From the NCBI GenBank assembly GCA_965247505.1, contig OZ252020.1, positions 4,340,001-4,404,000 on the forward strand: DNA of 64,000 nt. The letters run 5' to 3'. A model generated the notes under the pieces. The model searched no databases, was not told where the DNA came from, and saw only the letters and a program-made list of their open reading frames with translations. Below, piece after piece: positions 27,065 through 34,933 of this stretch (its first letter is position 1; the number at the start of each line of letters is the position of its first letter). This stretch comes from CAIYRG01 sp965247505. Lineage in GTDB: Bacteria > Pseudomonadota > Alphaproteobacteria > Micropepsales > Micropepsaceae. Made by a program: the position numbers and the translations under genes.

Positions 27065-27072
27065 GGCTAACG
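27065..27072. repeat. Target-site duplication of IS1595 (right)
   Basis: GGCTAACG, identical to 25952-25959. Confidence 0.85.
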
Positions 27073-27117
27073 CTGCGTGGCTGTGCATGCAGTAGGGATA
27101 GCGCGCGTCTCGGCCTC

Positions 27118-27310
27118 AAATTCCCTGTTTAACAGGGAATTAACAGGGAATTTCGTCACTTTTGGCAAGAATCGCCTGTTGGAGGGTAAAATATAGTAGG
27201 TATTAGAGGCGGTTAAAGCCAAATTCCCTACAAAGTTAACAGGGAATTTCTTGAACGGAACACGGAAATAATTTCACCTATCAGGGAAATATTTGGGCGT
27301 AACAGGGCGC
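27118..27310. repeat. Cluster of AACAGGGAATT motifs, direct and inverted
   Basis: TTCCCTGTTTAACAGGGAA, then TTAACAGGGAATTTC, then about 80 bp later AAATTCCCTAC and again TTAACAGGGAATTTC, with looser copies CAGGGAAAT and AACAGGGC to 27310. I recall similar ‘ttaacagggaatt’ repeats near mobile DNA in Alphaproteobacteria. No gene is supported here. It could be protein-binding sites or decayed transposon ends. Confidence 0.5.
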
Positions 27311-27350
27311 CTGAAATGAGCGCAAAATTGCGGTCTGCTTCGGGGTAAGG

Positions 27351-27620
27351 GGCATTGTCAGAGACAACCGGCTTGAGCCTGGAAGTAAGCTCTCGTAGCC
27401 CCCGTTGCTGTACAATCCCTTCCGCTACTTCAACAGCTCGTACGAGATCATCCGGCTCGTTGTGATGATGCATATTCGCTACCCGCTGTCGCTGCGTCAG
27501 TTCGAAGACATTCTGTTTGAACGTGGCATCGACATCTGTGACGAGAGTGGCGTCAACTTGTAGCCTGAGAACCCTCGACTGTAGGTTCTACAGGGCCAGT
27601 CGAGTTAGTCTGACAATGCC
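27351..27620 (+). mobile_element. IS6-family deletion derivative (270 bp, both ends kept)
   Basis: Left terminus GGCATTGTCAGAGACAACCGG and right terminus ...AGTTAGTCTGACAATGCC form an IS6-type inverted repeat. Between them lie the transposase N-terminal codons (FRYFNSSYEIIRL, RYPLSLRQFEDILFERGIDI), fused directly to the last codons (WRQLVA-like) and 3' end. The catalytic core is deleted. It could be mobilised in trans by a related IS6 copy. Confidence 0.8.
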
Positions 27621-27674
27621 CATACAGGCGAAGTGGCCGATGGGCGGTGCGGTGCTTGACGGATGTAGTCATAA

Positions 27675-28040
27675 ATGACAACATTCGTCATGAGCAATGA
27701 CACCAGGCTGATCGGATGGGTTCGGGCGGCGCGCAAGGCGTACGGGACGTTCCCAGTGGCGGTGCGGGATCGGATCGGCACCGCGCTGACAATCGCCGCG
27801 GAAGGAGGCAAGGCGGATATCGCCAAGCCTCTGAAGGGGTTTGGATCGGGCGTCATGCAGATCGCAGTGCGCTACCGGACCGATGCCTGGCGTGCAGTAT
27901 ACGTCACGGAGGTCGCGGGCCGGCTGTGGGTGCTTCATGCGTTTCAAAAGAAATCGAAGACGGGCATCAAGACTCCGAGAGCTGATATGGATCTGATCCG
28001 GGCCCGGTTGCAGCGATTGAAAAGGGAGATGGAGCGATGA
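27675..28040 (+). CDS. HigB/RelE-type toxin, phage Gp49-like family
   Basis: 121 residues resembling the Gp49-like (DUF891/HigB) toxin family: SNDTRLIGWVRAARKAYGTF, then KPLKGFGSGVMQIAVRYRTD and AWRAVYVTEVAGRLWVLHAF and the basic QKKSKTGIKTP motif. Such toxins are ribosome-dependent mRNA nucleases. The stop overlaps the start of the next gene by 4 bp, the toxin-first order of higBA loci. It sits among IS remnants. A second in-frame Met six codons in may be the true start. Confidence 0.85.
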   Translation: MTTFVMSNDTRLIGWVRAARKAYGTFPVAVRDRIGTALTIAAEGGKADIAKPLKGFGSGVMQIAVRYRTDAWRAVYVTEVAGRLWVLHAFQKKSKTGIKTPRADMDLIRARLQRLKREMER

Positions 28041-28369
28041 GCGAGAGCGACTTTGAGTTGGTCGAGGGAAGTGGGAATGTCTTTCGCGACTTCGGCGATC
28101 CTCATGCGGACCTGAAACAGGCAAAGTCCATCCTGGCGGCCCGGATCATCTCGGTGCTGGACGAGAGCGCGCTCACGGTGCGGAAGGCCGCGAGCATGAC
28201 CGGCTTTGGCGCGGCGGATTTCTCGCGCATCCGCAACGCCGATCTCGGGCGTTTCACACTGGACCGGTTGATGAAAATGCTTTCGGCCCTTGACGGCCGC
28301 ATCAGGGTGAGTGTCCATGTCGATCCGCAGCAGGCCGGGCAGGCGGCCGTGCCAGGCTCCGGCGTCTAG
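28037..28369 (+). CDS. HigA-like antitoxin with helix-turn-helix
   Basis: 110 residues. The central region LTVRKAASMTGFGAADFSRI and NADLGRFTLDRLMKMLSALD is an XRE/HigA-type helix-turn-helix. The N-terminal part (FRDFGDPHADLKQAKSILAA) is the usual Gp49-partner antitoxin start. It is translationally coupled to the toxin and probably neutralises it and represses the pair. Confidence 0.85.
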   Translation: MSESDFELVEGSGNVFRDFGDPHADLKQAKSILAARIISVLDESALTVRKAASMTGFGAADFSRIRNADLGRFTLDRLMKMLSALDGRIRVSVHVDPQQAGQAAVPGSGV

Positions 28370-28407
28370 ACGGGCGACACGGGGAATGTCACGGCTGGGG
28401 TTCGGAA

Positions 28408-28641
28408 GGCATTGTCAAGTTAACCGGATTCACTCCGAAATCTCGGTAAATTGTTGATGCCTGCTCTACGCGATTTCAATGGCTTAAACTCATGGAGAAA
28501 TGCCGCAAACGGCTTTGTCACGTTAACCGGATTCACTCCAAATCTCGGTAAATTGTCGATGGCTGCTCTACGCAATGTCAATGGCTTAGCCTCAAGGAGG
28601 CATGCCGAAAACAGCTTGCAATCACTTAACGTGACAATGCC
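28408..28641. repeat. Inverted-repeat-bounded element with two 103-bp tandem units
   Basis: GGCATTGTCAAGTTAACCGG at the left and ...CTTAACGTGACAATGCCGG at the right are inverted. Inside are two head-to-tail units of 103 bp starting TGTCAAGTTAACC (28413) and TGTCACGTTAACC (28516), about 85% alike (CTGCTCTACGC, CAATGGCTTA, AATGCCG landmarks). A third, inverted and partial copy lies at 41513-41600. It looks like a MITE or transposon end; no coding potential seen. Confidence 0.7.
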
Positions 28642-28642
28642 G

Positions 28643-28848
28643 GCTAAAGTGCTGATCGAGCGATGGCGCCAGCACTACAACCCCGTGCGGCCACCCAGCT
28701 CGCTCGGATACAGACCGCCGGCACCAGAAACGGTCTTGCCCAACGTTGACGGGCCGACCTACGATGTCGAGGGGCTACGCTTGGCCCCTCAACTTAACCC
28801 GCGTCCGACTCCCTCATAAGACGTGGACCACTTAATGGGGGCAGGCCA
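28643..28848 (+). pseudogene. IS3 orfB C-terminal remnant and right end
   Basis: Encodes VLIERWRQHYNPVRPPSSLG and YRPPAPETVLP, the conserved C terminus of IS3-group OrfB, up to the TAA at 28817-28819. An IS3-like terminus follows (GTGGACCACTTAATGGGGGC). The upstream part is replaced by the 103-bp repeat element. Confidence 0.8.
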
Positions 28849-29041
28849 TGTTCCACCCCAATACCACGTTCAGCGAGGAGATCGGGGATGTCCCGGTCGA
28901 TGAGGGGAAACCGGAAATACAGCCAGACGGAGTGCTGAATAATCACGTGCGGAAATCGGTATCGTGCAAAGGAGATTTTCTGCATCCAGCAACATTATGG
29001 CGCCATCAGTAGCAGGTCACCCTGTTAATGTGACAGCACCA
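28849..29041 (-). pseudogene. IS6-like transposase 5' remnant (second IS6 type)
   Basis: Read leftward from the terminus GGTGCTGTCACATTAACAGG at 29041, the frame starting at 28985 gives MQKISFARYRFPHVIIQHSV then WLYFRFPLIDRDIPDLLAER, the N-terminal region of IS6-type transposases. It breaks off at 28849 against the IS3 end. A sister fragment with the same terminus lies at 41405-41510. Confidence 0.65.
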
Positions 29042-29042
29042 C

Positions 29043-29267
29043 ATGGAGGACACTTACCGTCGTGGCACGGCAGATCATGACGTCAGCCATAACATCGCGG
29101 CCTTGCTCGCAGGCGATCAAGGGCGAGACGCCGCACGTCATTCTCGATCTCGGCTGCGGGCCCGGCCGGGATCTGCGCCGGTTCACCGCGGTCGGCCTGG
29201 ACGGCTCGGGCGAGCTTGAGCCGGCTGCCGTTGACGCGATTGCTCCGGCCGGGCCCGTCCAAGCGTG
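29043..29267 (+). pseudogene. SAM-dependent methyltransferase N-terminal remnant
   Basis: From the ATG at 29043 the frame reads MEDTYRRGTADHDVSHNIAA, then a one-base shift near 29114 leads into AIKGETPHVILDLGCGPGRD, a textbook SAM-binding motif I. Next comes LRRFTA directly joined to VGLDGS, with the usual LGH linker missing. The catalytic remainder is absent; an unrelated 17-residue tail ends at 29267. So this is a decayed class I methyltransferase. It lies head to tail with the decarboxylase and shares its high GC content, suggesting both arrived together. Confidence 0.7.
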
Positions 29268-30908
29268 ACCAATCCCGTCTACCACGAGTTGTTGACCCGG
29301 ATACGCGACGCCTTTCCTGCGCCGGTTTCCAATCGGATGCACGACGCGTACTTCGTCTTCTCGATCATGCGGGCGCTTGATCAGGTCGACTCCATGAAGT
29401 CCGAGGTGCCACTGCTCGGCCGCACGTGTGCACTTGATTACGCGTCCGCTGAGCGGACGGAGATGGCCGAGGAGGGATGTAGCGTGGAGGAGGTGGCGAG
29501 CCTGCTGGTCGGCAAGCTCGAAGGTCTGCCGATCTGGGGGCATCCGCGGACGCAGATCAACGTCATTCCGCCACCGTCGATCCCGAGCATCATCGGATCT
29601 CTGCTGCCCGCCATCTACAATCCGAACCTCATCTCCGACGATACGTCGTACGGCCTCGCGTTGACCGAAGCGTCGGTCGCCGCGATGGTGGCCCGGCTCG
29701 TCGGCTATGACGCAGAGCAGTCGGCCGGTGTCTTCACGTTCGGGGGGACTGGCACAACGCTCTATGGCGTCAAGCTCGGCATCGAGAAAGCGTTTCCCGA
29801 CGCGATGGACAACGGCGTCCGCGGGGACGGCGTGGTCCTGGCGTCGGCGCAGAGTCACTACTGCCGCCTGAACGTCGCCGGCTGGCTCGGCCTCGGTGAG
29901 AAGAACGTCGTCGAGGTGCCGACGCACCTGCAGAACGACATCCGCATCGACCGGCTCGACGCGGCCGCACGCGCGGCGATCCACCAGGGCCAGAACATCG
30001 TGGCACTGGTCGCGACGATGGGTACGACCGACGCGTTCGGCATAGACGACCTCGACGCGGTCGTCGACCTGCGTGACCGGTTGGTCGATGACTACGCCCT
30101 CGACTACACGCCGCACGTCCACGCCGACGCCGTCATCGGATGGGCGTGGTCGGTATTCAACGACTACGACTTCGAGCGGAACCCACTCGGGTTTCGTCCC
30201 CGTACAGTGCGTGCCCTCGCGGCAGCCTGCCGCCGCATCTCAAAGCTGCACCGGGCCGACTCCATCGGGATCGACTTCCACAAGACCGGCTTCGCGCCAT
30301 ACATATCAAGCCTGTTTCTGGTTCGCGACCGAGCCGACCTGCAGCGCCTCATGCGTGGCCGGAACGAGATGCCGTATCTGTTCCAGTCCGGCGAACGCCA
30401 CCCCGGGGTGTTTACACTGGAGGCATCGCGCAGCGGTTCAGGCGTGCTCTCAGCGTACGCCAACCTCCTCCTCTTCGGCCGGGTCGGCCTCCGTGTTCTC
30501 CTTGGCCACCTCGTGGAGATGGCCGAATCGCTACGCGAGCATCTCGAAGGGCATAACTCGATTACGGTGCTCAACGATGAGGGCGTTGGGATGGTCACGG
30601 TGTTTCGAGTCTATCCGGATGGGGTCGATACGTGGACCATCAAGGAGCGCGAGCGCACCGACCCGGACGCCCGGGAAGAGTTGTTGCGCCACAACGACTA
30701 CAACCGTCGTTTGTTCCGGTATCTCTACGACCGGGCCATGCGTGGCGAAGGGGTGCACATCTCGATGACGGATTGCTATCGCGAAACGGATTACGGCGAG
30801 CCGATAGTGGGCCTGAAGAGCTTCATCCTCTCGCCGTTTATCGGCGAGAAGAACGTTCGGAGCCTCGTCAACGACGTTCTTGCCGCCCGGCAGGCGATCA
30901 AGAGTTGA
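29265..30908 (+). CDS. Group II pyridoxal-phosphate-dependent decarboxylase
   Basis: 547 residues of the glutamate/tyrosine/DOPA decarboxylase fold. It has the cofactor-phosphate loop FGGTGTTLYGVKLG (159-172), a cofactor-stacking His198 in SAQSHYCRLN, HVHADAVIGW (284-293, Asp288 contacting the pyridine) and Lys340 in IDFHKTGFAPY as the Schiff-base residue. Substrate cannot be told; the active-site loop differs from classical GAD (NPHK is FHK here). Start is a GTG at 29265 with a poor ribosome site; ATG 29338 is an alternative. Very GC-rich third positions (long open frames on both strands) set it apart from the host genes. It is flanked by IS6 and IS3 debris and is probably acquired. Confidence 0.85.
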   Translation: MTNPVYHELLTRIRDAFPAPVSNRMHDAYFVFSIMRALDQVDSMKSEVPLLGRTCALDYASAERTEMAEEGCSVEEVASLLVGKLEGLPIWGHPRTQINVIPPPSIPSIIGSLLPAIYNPNLISDDTSYGLALTEASVAAMVARLVGYDAEQSAGVFTFGGTGTTLYGVKLGIEKAFPDAMDNGVRGDGVVLASAQSHYCRLNVAGWLGLGEKNVVEVPTHLQNDIRIDRLDAAARAAIHQGQNIVALVATMGTTDAFGIDDLDAVVDLRDRLVDDYALDYTPHVHADAVIGWAWSVFNDYDFERNPLGFRPRTVRALAAACRRISKLHRADSIGIDFHKTGFAPYISSLFLVRDRADLQRLMRGRNEMPYLFQSGERHPGVFTLEASRSGSGVLSAYANLLLFGRVGLRVLLGHLVEMAESLREHLEGHNSITVLNDEGVGMVTVFRVYPDGVDTWTIKERERTDPDAREELLRHNDYNRRLFRYLYDRAMRGEGVHISMTDCYRETDYGEPIVGLKSFILSPFIGEKNVRSLVNDVLAARQAIKS

Positions 30909-30916
30909 CCCGGTTT

Positions 30917-30949
30917 GGCATTGTCAGACTAACTGGCGCTGAGAAGAAG
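30917..30949 (-). mobile_element. IS6 right-terminus fragment, inverted
   Basis: GGCATTGTCAGACTAACTGG is the reverse complement of the IS6 right ends at 27603-27620 and 32931-32949. Only 33 bp remain before the IS3 at 30950. Confidence 0.7.
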
Positions 30950-30978
30950 TGGACCCATCCAGGAAAAGTGGAGGCGCC

Positions 30979-31851
30979 CTACACCGTTTGCATTGCTTCT
31001 GCCTCGAATTTGACGGGGCTTGTGAAGTCCAGCGTCGAGTGCCGACGGACTGGATTATAGAACCCGTCGATGTATCCGGCTATGGCAGTTTCAGCTTGGC
31101 TTCTTGACATGAACACAGTCCTCCAGATCAGTTCTGACTTGATGGTTTTGAAGAAGGTCTCGACGACGGCGTTATCATAGCAATTTCCCTTACCGCTCAT
31201 TGAGGCGAGGAAACCGAGTTCACCGAGGCGCGCCTGGTATGCGTCTGAGCAGTACTGGCTTCCCCGATCGCTATGGTGGATCACACCGGCGCCAGGTTGG
31301 CGCAGCCCGATAGCACGGTTAAGCGCCCTGAGCGGCAGGTCGCTGGTCATGCGAGCGCCCACTGCCCAGCCGATGACGCGCCGGGAGTAGAGGTCGAGCA
31401 TGACGGCCAGGTACAGCCAGCCCTGTGCCGTCCAGATATAGCTGATGTCGGCAGCCCATTTCTCGTTGGGTGCCTCGGCGGAGAAGTTCTGGTCGAGAAG
31501 GTTCGATGCGACGGCCTTGTTGTGCTGGCTGTCCGTCGTCTTTTTGAACTTCTGTTTCCGTTTTGGAGACAACCCATTTCCCCGCATCAGCCGAGCCACC
31601 CTATGGCGTCCAACCTCGATCCCATTCTCGGCAAGCTCGTGATGGACCCGCCCTGCACCGTAGCTCTCGCGGCTGCGCCGAAAGGCTGCCCGGACATGGG
31701 CGAGTAGAACCATGTCATCGAGCTGTCGCTGGCTTGGGCCGCGATTGCGCCAAGCGTAGAAGCCTGAGACGCTGACCTGCAGCAGTCTGCACAGGCGGAA
31801 TATCGGCATCGCCAACCCGGCCCTCTCCGCGTCGATGAACCGGAACCTCAT
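30979..31851 (-). CDS. IS3-family transposase OrfB (IS3-B)
   Basis: 290 residues with the rve integrase core: first Asp in WAADISYIWTAQGWLYLAV, second in IHHSDRGSQYCSD, Glu in KGNCYDNAVVETFFKTIKSE. The HTH_21-like N terminus (VSVSGFYAWRNRGPSQRQ) is present. The ATG overlaps the orfA stop by 4 bp; an A7 tract in orfA just upstream could allow -1 frameshifting to an OrfAB fusion. Confidence 0.92.
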   Translation of the reverse strand: MRFRFIDAERAGLAMPIFRLCRLLQVSVSGFYAWRNRGPSQRQLDDMVLLAHVRAAFRRSRESYGAGRVHHELAENGIEVGRHRVARLMRGNGLSPKRKQKFKKTTDSQHNKAVASNLLDQNFSAEAPNEKWAADISYIWTAQGWLYLAVMLDLYSRRVIGWAVGARMTSDLPLRALNRAIGLRQPGAGVIHHSDRGSQYCSDAYQARLGELGFLASMSGKGNCYDNAVVETFFKTIKSELIWRTVFMSRSQAETAIAGYIDGFYNPVRRHSTLDFTSPVKFEAEAMQTV

Positions 31852-32150
31852 CGACTTTCCCTGGCGAAGAAGGTCAGCGCTTTTTTTAGGAGATCACGTT
31901 CCTGACGGGCCAGATCACGCTCTCGGCGTAGGCGGGTAATCTCCTTCGCTGCATCCTCATGCGGACCGGAAAGCAAATCCTCCTCACGCAATTCTGCGAC
32001 CCAGCGGCCGAGCGCGCTGACGCTGATCCCAAGATCTCCTGCTATCTGCCGCTGCCTGCGCCCGCTCGTCTGTAAAAGACGGACGGCTTCTTCCTTGAAG
32101 GCCCGATCAAACCGCCGGCCCTTGTTCCCATTCTGCTTCGACATTTGCAC
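31848..32150 (-). CDS. IS3-family OrfA (IS3-B)
   Basis: 100 residues: helix-turn-helix RRFDRAFKEEAVRLLQTSGR...GISVSALGRWV followed by a leucine-zipper-like coiled coil (ITRLRRERDLARQERDLLKK). Binds the IS ends. A slippery A7 run occurs near its 3' end (about 31880). Confidence 0.9.
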   Translation of the reverse strand: MQMSKQNGNKGRRFDRAFKEEAVRLLQTSGRRQRQIAGDLGISVSALGRWVAELREEDLLSGPHEDAAKEITRLRRERDLARQERDLLKKALTFFARESR

Positions 32151-32205
32151 CTCCTGCGATCAAAATCCTATCGCAGGACGTCTCCACTTTCGTCAGCAGG
32201 GTCCA

Positions 32206-32949
32206 AAATCCCTTTCGTTATTTCAACAATTCGCCTGAGGTAATCCGCAGCGCGGTGATGCTGTATGTCCGCTACCCCTTGTCGCTGAGACAAGTCGAAG
32301 ATCTTCTGCTCGAGCGCGGCATCGACATCTGCCATGAGACCGTGCGGTACTGGTGGAACCGCTTTGGTCCGTTGTTTGCAGCCGAGATCCGGAAACGCCG
32401 TGTTCGTCATGGATCCTATTCGCTGTGGCGCTGGCATCTTGATGAGGTGTTCGTCCGCATCAACGGTGAGACACATTACCTATGGCGTGCCGTTGACCAT
32501 GAAGGCGAAGTGCTTGAGGTTTTGGCCACGAAACGGCGGGATCGCGAAGCCGCGCTTAGGTTTCTGAGGCGGGCTATGAAGCGGTATGGCCGGCCGGCTT
32601 CGATCGTCACGGACAGGCTGCAGTCATACCGGGCGGCGATGAAGGTGATCGGCAACGAGGGCCGCCAAAAGATCAAGCGTTGGTTGAACAACCGCACAGA
32701 AAACTCATATCAACCCTTCCGGCGACGGGAACGCGCAATGGCCAAATTCAGGGAGGTCAGAACTCTGCAGAAATTCGCCTCCGTCCATGCTTCGATCCAC
32801 AACCATTTCAACCACCAACGCCATCTCAACTGCCGCGACATATTCAAACAAGCCCGAGCCGCTGCGCTGGCCGAATGGCGGCAACTTGCAGCATAAAAAG
32901 TTCTCGATTGTAGATTCTACAGATCCGACCCAGTTAGTCTGACAATGCC
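32206..32949 (+). pseudogene. IS6-family transposase and right end, 5' truncated by IS3-B
   Basis: The frame is open from the IS3 boundary: NPFRYFNNSPEVIRS, RYPLSLRQVEDLLLERGIDI, with the DDE residues in WHLDEVFVRI, VTDRLQSYRA and RTENSYQPFR, to the TAA at 32896; the right IR ...AGTTAGTCTGACAATGCC ends at 32949. Only the first few codons and the left end are lost. An internal ATG at 32255 could give a 213-residue product, but without its left end the element cannot move as a unit. Confidence 0.85.
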
Positions 32950-33114
32950 CAGTGCGGAGACAATGGGTTCCGCTTCTTCCGAAGCGCCCGTTTGAAATGA
33001 AATCACCGCGAGCGCAAAGAGCGCCCGGGGATGGCTTGGATCTTGTTTCAAAATCTGGCGGTAAATTTCGGCGGCGCCGCTCAAATTGCCGCTTCGGCGA
33101 TGTTGGGCGGCCGT
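32950..33114 (-). pseudogene. TPR-protein fragment
   Basis: Minus-strand codons between a TAA at 33115-33117 and the IS6 end read AAQHRRSGNLSGAAEIYRQI followed by LKQDPSHPRALFALAVISFQ and TGASEEAEPIVS. This is a tetratricopeptide unit as found at the N terminus of many TPR/glycosyltransferase proteins. No start codon remains and the IS6 end truncates it, so it is a relic of the gene IS6 entered. Confidence 0.6.
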
Positions 33115-33468
33115 TTACAAAAGTTTTCGTATTTCCAAAATCAGCCCTCTCGAGAGTCAACCACCCTACTCGTCCCAAACGACCCAAAATTCGTGTCTGC
33201 GTTAACGTCAGGAGAGGCGTTGCAGTGGGGTCGAGAGTTTAAAGAATCGCTCAAGCGCAATCCAGGGCCGGACGCGAAAGTTTGAATTCCGATAGTGTCC
33301 GCCCCGCCAACACTAGTATCGAAAACTTCGCCTCTGCTCGGGGTGGCCGGCGGCGGTCATGACTTCTCCGAGCGCGCACGGGGCGCAGGCAAAGAAGCAG
33401 TGGGACTGCTTGCCGGATGGGGCTTCCGGTACCCGAGCCACTAAGATAAGTGACTTGAGATCGATAAC
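33115..33468. other. Region upstream of tRNA-Ser, no gene recognised
   Basis: 354 bp. A plus-strand open stretch ending in GREFKESLKRNPGPDAKV at 33285 has no family resemblance that I recognise and no start signal. The minus strand over the tRNA gives a well-known spurious reading frame. It probably includes the tRNA promoter. Confidence 0.5.
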
Positions 33469-33558
33469 GGATGGGTGACCGAGTGGTTGAAGGTACCGGT
33501 CTTGAAAACCGGCAGAGGTTCACGCTTCTCGTGGGTTCGAATCCCACCCCATCCGCCA
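33469..33558 (+). tRNA. tRNA-Ser (anticodon TGA)
   Basis: 90 nt. Acceptor GGATGGG pairs with CCCATCC, discriminator G and encoded CCA. The anticodon loop is CTTGAAA with TGA, there is a long variable arm typical of Ser, and the T-loop is GGGTTCGAATCCC. An integrase gene follows 140 bp downstream, so its 3' end is the probable attachment site of island 1. Confidence 0.95.
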
Positions 33559-33697
33559 TAATTCTTTCCTGTCGCATCCTGATTCGTAAAAAACTACCAT
33601 TATAATACTGATTAATTGTCTGTTGTCGTCTTGCGACATCTCGCGATTTCTCGTACCTTCCCGTTATATATATGGTATGAAATAGTAGGTATATTCC

Positions 33698-34933
33698 ATG
33701 GCATTTGGTCGCAAGCCGAAAGGAAAGCATCCCGACAAGAGATTGACGCCGGTTTTCGTGCGCAAGACCTCCAAACCTGGCCGTTATTGCGACGGCAATG
33801 GCTTGTATCTGAAGGTCGATACATCCGGTGCACGGCGATGGGAGCAAAGGCTCGTGATCCAGGGACGGCAGCGGACGCTCGGGCTTGGTGGCGTGCCGCT
33901 AGTATCGCTGGCAGAGGCCCGCGAGGAAGCGCTTGCCAACCGCAAGGCCGCACGCACCGGTGGAGATCCTATGGACCTTCGGCGGCAAGCCAGCATACCC
34001 ACCTTCGAGGCAGCCGTGACGGCCGTCGTTGAACTTCACCGGCCGAGTTGGCGTAACGCCAAGCACGCCGCGCAGTGGGAGGCAACTTTGCGCACCTACG
34101 TCTACCCTCGCCTGGGCAAGCGCCCGGTGTCGAATATCTACACGGCAGATGTCCTTAGCGTGCTCATGCCGATCTGGCACGAGAAACCGGAAACCGCGCG
34201 ACGTGTGCGCCAACGCATCTCGACCGTCATGAAGTGGGCAGTGGCCCAAGGCTTCAGACAGGACAACCCGGGCGGTGACGCTATCGGCGCTGTACTTCCC
34301 AAGCAAAAAAGCAAAGGCATGGGCCATCATAAGGCCCTGCCGCATGGCGAAGTCGCCGGCGCCATCAAGGCCGTTCGCGCGTCCGGTAGAAGGGCGGCTG
34401 TCAAACTGGCCTTCGAGTTCCTGATCCTGACGGCCGCACGATCTGGCGAGGTCCGGCTTATGGCGTGGAGCGAGATCGACATAGACGCGGCAATCTGGAC
34501 CATTCCTGCCGACCGAATGAAAGCCGGGCGCGAACACCGTGTCCCACTGTGTGCGCGAGCCCTGGAGATACTGGCCGAAGCACGGCAACTCGGGAACGGA
34601 AGCGGTCTGGTCTTTCCCGGAACGCGGCCCGGCAAGCCGCTGTCCGACATGACGTTGTCCAAATTGATGCGCGACCTTAGTCTGGACGCCGTGCCGCACG
34701 GCTTCCGGTCGAGTTTCCGCGATTGGGCGGCGGAATGCACTAATGCATCTCGCGCAGTCATGGAGGCGGCACTGGCCCATGCGGTCATCAACAAGGTGGA
34801 GGCGGCCTACGCGCGTTCGGATCTGTTCGCGCGACGCTCAAAGCTGATGGAACAGTGGGCTGAATATCTGGCGATCAACCCCGAGGCGACGGTCATTCCG
34901 ATGGCCCGACATGGGAACCGGACAGATGCGTGA
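33698..34933 (+). CDS. P4-type tyrosine integrase (island 1)
   Basis: 411 residues. N-terminal DUF4102 domain (SKPGRYCDGNGLYLKVDTSG, VPLVSLAEAREEAL), core-binding domain, then the catalytic domain with Arg in AARSGEVRLM, the HxxR pair in PHGFRSSFRDWAAE, AALAHAV and Tyr in VEAAYARSD. It is oriented away from tRNA-Ser(TGA), into which the island presumably integrated. No second copy of the tRNA 3' end was found inside the window. Confidence 0.93.
   Translation: MAFGRKPKGKHPDKRLTPVFVRKTSKPGRYCDGNGLYLKVDTSGARRWEQRLVIQGRQRTLGLGGVPLVSLAEAREEALANRKAARTGGDPMDLRRQASIPTFEAAVTAVVELHRPSWRNAKHAAQWEATLRTYVYPRLGKRPVSNIYTADVLSVLMPIWHEKPETARRVRQRISTVMKWAVAQGFRQDNPGGDAIGAVLPKQKSKGMGHHKALPHGEVAGAIKAVRASGRRAAVKLAFEFLILTAARSGEVRLMAWSEIDIDAAIWTIPADRMKAGREHRVPLCARALEILAEARQLGNGSGLVFPGTRPGKPLSDMTLSKLMRDLSLDAVPHGFRSSFRDWAAECTNASRAVMEAALAHAVINKVEAAYARSDLFARRSKLMEQWAEYLAINPEATVIPMARHGNRTDA

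Larger units (their letters stand above)
30950..32205 (-). mobile_element. IS3-B copy 1 (complete, 1256 bp)
   Basis: Ends TGGACCCATCCAGGAAAAGTGG at left and the inverted CCACTTTCGTCAGCAGGGTCCA at right. It carries overlapping orfA/orfB on the minus strand. Nearly identical to the element at 53866-56355. It is inserted in an IS6 transposase gene. No matching 3-bp duplication is seen (AAG against AAA), consistent with later rearrangement. Confidence 0.9.

Noticed and set aside
29025..30122. 365-codon minus-strand frame opposite the decarboxylase
   Set aside because: Produced by high GC at third positions on the other strand; no domain, while the plus strand has a complete PLP-enzyme signature.
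33031..33285. 84-codon plus-strand frame before tRNA-Ser
   Set aside because: Its first half is antisense to a TPR fragment; the rest has no recognised family or ribosome site.
33251..33847. 198-codon minus-strand frame over tRNA-Ser, containing GVGFEPTRSVNLCRFSRPVP
   Set aside because: This is the familiar spurious translation of the antisense strand of tRNA-Ser; it overlaps the tRNA and the integrase start.
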